Below, piece after piece: positions 60,241-64,000 of a stretch of 64,000 bases of DNA. Every line of letters starts with the position of its first letter. Positions within the stretch are counted from its first letter, which is position 1. Under the pieces are notes generated by a model that was not told the DNA's origin, did not search any database, and was given only the letters and a program-made list of their open reading frames with translations. Location: positions 4,800,848-4,864,847 of the forward strand of contig CM073527.1 in NCBI GenBank assembly GCA_037074615.1. The letters run 5' to 3'. This DNA comes from Leucaena leucocephala. Lineage: Eukaryota > Streptophyta > Magnoliopsida > Fabales > Fabaceae. A program made the position numbers and the translations under genes.

Positions 60241-60694
60241 TTTTTATAAAAACATACATAAAAAGTTTCAAATAATTAAAAAAAAAGAAGCTTCAGACAT
60301 ATATAAATAATTTTCTGAACAAAGGATGGTGCGTAAGCTGATCTTTTCCTTACTCTATGAAAAAGTAGTTTGCTGTACACTCAAAAAGTTTAACTACAAC
60401 GTGACAGTATATGTCATCAAATACAAAACAATTATAACATAACACGTTTAGATTGCCTTAACACAAAGAGATATTGAGCATCATTGGTTGCCGTAATATC
60501 ACCTCTCTCATAACTTTTAGTACAATAATTATTTCTCCCTATCTTGGTCATACGAAGATCATTTAACCCGGAAACTTTTCGAGTGTATATAGTTCATTTG
60601 TTACAATTTACTTCCCTCCAAATTTTTAGTGCTTGATCTGACATCTTCAACAAAAGTCCTAGAAAAAAAATTCTTGATTATATTTAGACATATC
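60241..60694. other. Intergenic sequence
   Basis: Nothing recognised. Confidence 0.4.
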
Positions 60695-61345
60695 TCGAAT
60701 TACATGGATTATCGAATCATATTTAGATATTCACATACTGCATACGTAAATATTATTCAATGATTACGAAAGTAAAAATTAAAGAATGCATTGGAAGAAA
60801 GAGTATAATTTATCAATCCTATTAGATACTCAAATATATATATATCTACTGTTACTTGTGGTAATATATAAGCTTCAGCAATTATATATGGTGACGGTGT
60901 AAATTATGACAAAATAATAGAAATTTTGGCAAATGAACACTTTCAAGCTCTTATATTTTTATTTAGGACAGGAGGGAGTAACGTGTAATTAATGGGGATA
61001 AAAATGAAAACAAGTTGGTTAAAATTTTATACATCCTTGAGTGTATCTTAAAAACAAAATCAGGCCACTCCCAAACACTATATCTTATAAATAAAACTCT
61101 ATTCTCTCTTATTTTTCCAGGAAAAAAAAAGAGAGAATCAGTAAATTAAATTTAAAATGAGCAATAACCTTTTTTTTTTTTAACAGAAAGTGAAAAATCT
61201 AATTAATCAGATTTCTCTAACCCTCATTAAAATCTAACTATTATACACTTGTGATACTTGTACACTGAAAGTAATCTTGATGAAAAATAAAAAATTAATT
61301 TTTGTCAAAACAATTATGATAAATTACTTAGGACTCATGATAGGC
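60695..61345. repeat. Inverted repeat partner of 46495-47185
   Basis: Reverse-complement similarity to 46495-47185, best at 61123-61345 and 60695-60815. Confidence 0.75.
60857..60905 (+). repeat. 49-bp direct repeat, copy 1
   Basis: TGTGGTAATATATAAGCTTC and the following 29 bases recur at 61968-62016 with one mismatch in about the first 47 bases. Confidence 0.85.
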
Positions 61346-61346
61346 A

Positions 61347-61418
61347 TTTAGAGGCATTTTGTATTTGAGAACCTTTAGAGGCATTTTGTATTTGAGAACC
61401 TTTAGAGGCATTTTGATT
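61347..61418. repeat. 27-bp tandem repeat, 2.6 copies
   Basis: The unit TTTAGAGGCATTTTGTATT plus eight more bases repeats exactly at 61347, 61374 and (partly) 61401. On the minus strand it encodes a nine-residue repeat (QNASKGSQI) in the 79-codon frame 61335-61574, which I do not consider an established gene. Confidence 0.9.
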
Positions 61419-61967
61419 ACTTGAATCAATAGTATCCTTGAGGTACTCGAATGCTAATGCTGTTAGAGATAGGCAAATAGTTTTTTCCAAAAAAAAAATG
61501 AAAGAATAGAAATAATTAGAAGATTGAAAAGGACCAGAAGACCACACCAAATCAGTATATTCAGTCATAATCATAACTCACATCGAAGAAATCCATGAAA
61601 GATACCTGAATTTAATCAAAGAAATCAGAGCCGAAGTAGAACGGACCGAGCATACATATCTTATAAGAAGCAAAATGACATGGTAAAAAAGTTAATGAAA
61701 AGCAATAGGACAAAAGTGAGGTAGAGCGATCGAGAGAGAAGAATGAGTATTCTAAAAAATCAACACAAAGAAGGAGGAATCTAAAGAAACAACTCACCGT
61801 GATAAGAGGATCCAAAGGACGGCGATGGAGGAGGAGGGGGCGGCGCTGATCATAGGCCTGAAGAGAAGAAGGCTTCTTTTATGTCAAGCAGAAATAGAGA
61901 AGAATGGTGAATGAAATGAGAAGGTAGAAGAAGAGATAAATAGCAGAGGACGACAAGTCTTGACCCC
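61419..61967 (-). other. Possible decayed first exon or promoter region
   Basis: The minus strand from about 61960 to 61790 looks like a plant 5' leader (CTTCTTCTACC-type pyrimidine runs). It holds an ATG at about 61853 (MISAAPSSSIAVLWI) followed by a GTGAG donor-like site near 61800. An alternative plus-strand frame starts MEEEGAALIIGLKRRR at 61826. Neither has a recognised family. Confidence 0.25.
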
Positions 61968-62016
61968 TGTGGTAATATATAAGCTTCAGAAATTATATAT
62001 GGTGACGGTGTAAATC
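61968..62016 (+). repeat. 49-bp direct repeat, copy 2
   Basis: Second copy of the 60857-60905 sequence; the two flank about 1.06 kb. Confidence 0.85.
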
Positions 62017-62535
62017 ATAAAAATGCAAAATAGGATAGAAGTTATTATATAAGTGAATCATTTCCAAGACATGAACAATAGCTTAAGGATTTCTTCATTT
62101 TGTATTGCAACAAACATACAATTAACAGCTCATAAAATCAGTTAATTATATATAGTATAGAAAAGAAAAAATGATATTACGAAATAACAAAATTCGTTTA
62201 TTGAAGTATACCATTTTTAAGGGCAAACACCCACTTTCAAACCAATTATTTGGCATATTTTTCAAGACATAGGTGAGCAATATGCAGTCTGTGTTCATTG
62301 TCACTCTTCATCTCCTTTTGTTCTGTTACACTTATGGGTTTCCACGAAATTTATCCTAAGCTGCTAGAGTAGATCTACCTGCTCTATCATCTGCACAAGC
62401 TCCTGCACCCTTATCAATGTAAAAGTTGTTAGAATATGCATCCTATATCTGTTGTTCATTTCCCTCTTTTTCTTGCAGTAGTTGAAAAATAAATCACAAA
62501 AATATTAAATGAGAAACAAATCAGAGTATTGCAAA

Positions 62536-62800
62536 CTATATTACACATATATAGCTGGCCACTGCTAAGGTGATATAACAGTGCAAATACTTGTTATCTC
62601 CGAGCATTCCTAGTTGCTTATCTTCAGCACCATGGACGTTCCTCATTGCTTTGACCCAGTCCTGCAAATCCATGGGCACAAGGAAGGGATACTGAGAAGG
62701 GCATTTAGAAGTGAGAAGCTCCAATACAAGCACCACAAATGTATAGACATACATCAGATTTAGAAGCAATAGTTAAAAATTCATAGACAGATCAACACCA
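62536..62800 (-). pseudogene. Receptor-like kinase domain fragment
   Basis: Minus-strand sequence gives KSD, then after a two-base shift VYTFVVLVLELLTSK, PMDLQDWVKAMRN and LGDNKYL. This corresponds to kinase subdomain IX (SDVYSFGVVLLELLTGK) and the region behind it. The invariant Gly of SFGV is missing. No upstream ATP-binding or catalytic loop is visible. It is a small relic whose subfamily I cannot name. Confidence 0.6.
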
Positions 62801-64000
62801 AGAGAGTGCTAAGATAAAGATTCAGCACATTCAAAATTCTTGGTTCTTTTTTATGAGAAATACTCAAGCCACAGAGTTATACACAGCGTCTTACTCACTT
62901 GCAAGAATTTTTGAGAGAACCCTAAAATGAATATATGGCAGAAGTTAAATAGCACAAGAGATACCAGAATTATTAATGTGGAAAACTAAGGTCCAGTATG
63001 ATCAAGGGTAAAAACCACAGTTTGTCCATACCAAAGAAACCAAGCTCCACTATGATTAAAATAGGGTACAAAAGAGTCTCAATCAGGTGTATAAACAATT
63101 GTAAACAACGAGCCGAACAACCAAAGCAACAAGCTTACAAAAGAGAATGAAGAAGCTGAAAAGTACCGGAAAAATAGAGCTCAAAAACCTTCTATGTACT
63201 TTTCAGTTTTTCTACCTCAACTTTAGAATTTAATATCTCGTAGTATATACATCTAATTGGGGCATATTACATATTTTAAATCTTGGAATACATACTTTAT
63301 GCCTACCAAATTTTATGGACAGATTCGCCCATTTATTAGGTTAAACTTGAACCAGAACAAAACTGTTCAAAGACGTACGTTTTATCCTTAATAATTACTT
63401 TGCTTTTATTTAACTAATCATTATAGCATACATGTCTTGCTCTCACCCATGCTTGTGTATAATTTGACATGCCATAAATATTATAATTAATTGTATAACA
63501 TTATTTCAAAATGAAAGCATACTTTGCATGTCAATTACATAAATAGAGAATTATCACATGACGTACTAATAAACTACAACTATTAATTCTCCATGCTTTC
63601 TCCTTCATTCTCTTTGCTCATCTTCATGCATAATATCCCCATATTGCTTGGACTATTGTGGTTGGATAAGGAGGGGTGAGATTCTGGGGAGAATCTCAAT
63701 AGCAAACATTAACACTAATGCATGCAAGATTAATGCTTGGTGCATGACATGCATACTTAACTCATGCTCAACTATGCTTACTTAACCCATGCTTAACTAA
63801 TGACATGTTCATATACTCAATGTTTCATGCATTATGCCTATGACCATTGCATTCATAGAAACAGAGCTTCAACTACTCATACATGTTTCACATAATCAAA
63901 CAAAACAATCAACACATCAAAACAACAATCATAAGTATCAAGCATACAAGTTAGGTAAGTTCACTACTTTGTAACTTCTTTTTGTCTTCGTCTTGCTCCC
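62801..64000. other. Non-coding right end with LTR-like sequence
   Basis: 63190-63370 resembles 50400-50580. 63380-63960 is rich in ACTCATGC/CATGCTT words typical of plant retrotransposon untranslated regions. No gene recognised. Confidence 0.4.

Noticed and set aside
1..64000. CRISPR array, bacterial operons, tRNA or rRNA genes
   Set aside because: No regularly spaced repeats with unique spacers and no tRNA cloverleaf or rRNA core motifs were seen; the window is plant nuclear DNA. Only the SINE head is tRNA-like.

Overview
The window looks like an AT-rich intergenic and transposon-rich stretch of a eudicot plant nuclear genome. The signs are spliceosomal introns, plant-specific gene families (a berberine-bridge-enzyme-like oxidase, a pentatricopeptide-repeat protein, a MIK2-type receptor kinase), a plant chromovirus retrotransposon, and hAT, MULE, CACTA, Tourist-like and SINE insertions. 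The species cannot be named from the sequence alone.

Only two genes look intact. One is an intronless 542-residue FAD-dependent oxidoreductase of the berberine bridge enzyme-like family (26544-28172, +). It keeps both covalent flavin attachment residues and the usual catalytic tyrosine. The other is a two-exon PPR gene with a transit-peptide-like first exon (37944-38063 joined to 38646-39803, +). Just upstream of the PPR gene lie broken pieces of other genes in the same orientation: a Cys-rich zinc-finger-like exon (35333-35443) and two in-phase exons of a DUF1365 protein (35985-36077, 37467-37622).

Layout from left to right. 1-2900 is an AT-rich block that recurs in simpler form at about 11165-12370. 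Between the two copies sit a tRNA-type SINE (3084-3379), a non-autonomous hAT element (4442-5204) and a complete Ty3/gypsy chromovirus (5926-10922) with 182-bp LTRs and a GAAAT target duplication. 13270-13938 is another hAT-type element, 16194-16739 a CACTA-like non-autonomous element, and 17488-21651 a 4.2-kb MULE-like element with long inverted repeats. 22000-24908 holds a tandem repeat, an eroded hAT transposase C-terminus and a 1.26-kb hAT element with a perfect 8-bp target duplication. After the BBE-like gene come about 4.5 kb of AT-rich sequence and then a diverged block (32862-34215) carrying a Tourist-like MITE and an hAT insertion. Two further copies of this block, at 40160-40670 and 45350-45610, lack those insertions.

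The right third is a graveyard of kinase genes, all on the minus strand. There is a tandem array of IRE1-like kinase/KEN-RNase relics (41220-45060), a third copy at 58740-60240, a MIK2-like LRR receptor kinase pseudogene (51831-53273) bounded upstream by a 4.8-kb CACTA transposon (53274-58096), and a small kinase fragment near 62536-62800. A 0.65-kb inverted repeat links 46495-47185 with 60695-61345.

No operon-like or demonstrably new multi-gene system is visible. The most informative structures are the young but already defective retrotransposon, the IRE1-like relic family, the two-copy SINE family, and the paralogous empty sites that date and delimit MITE and hAT insertions.
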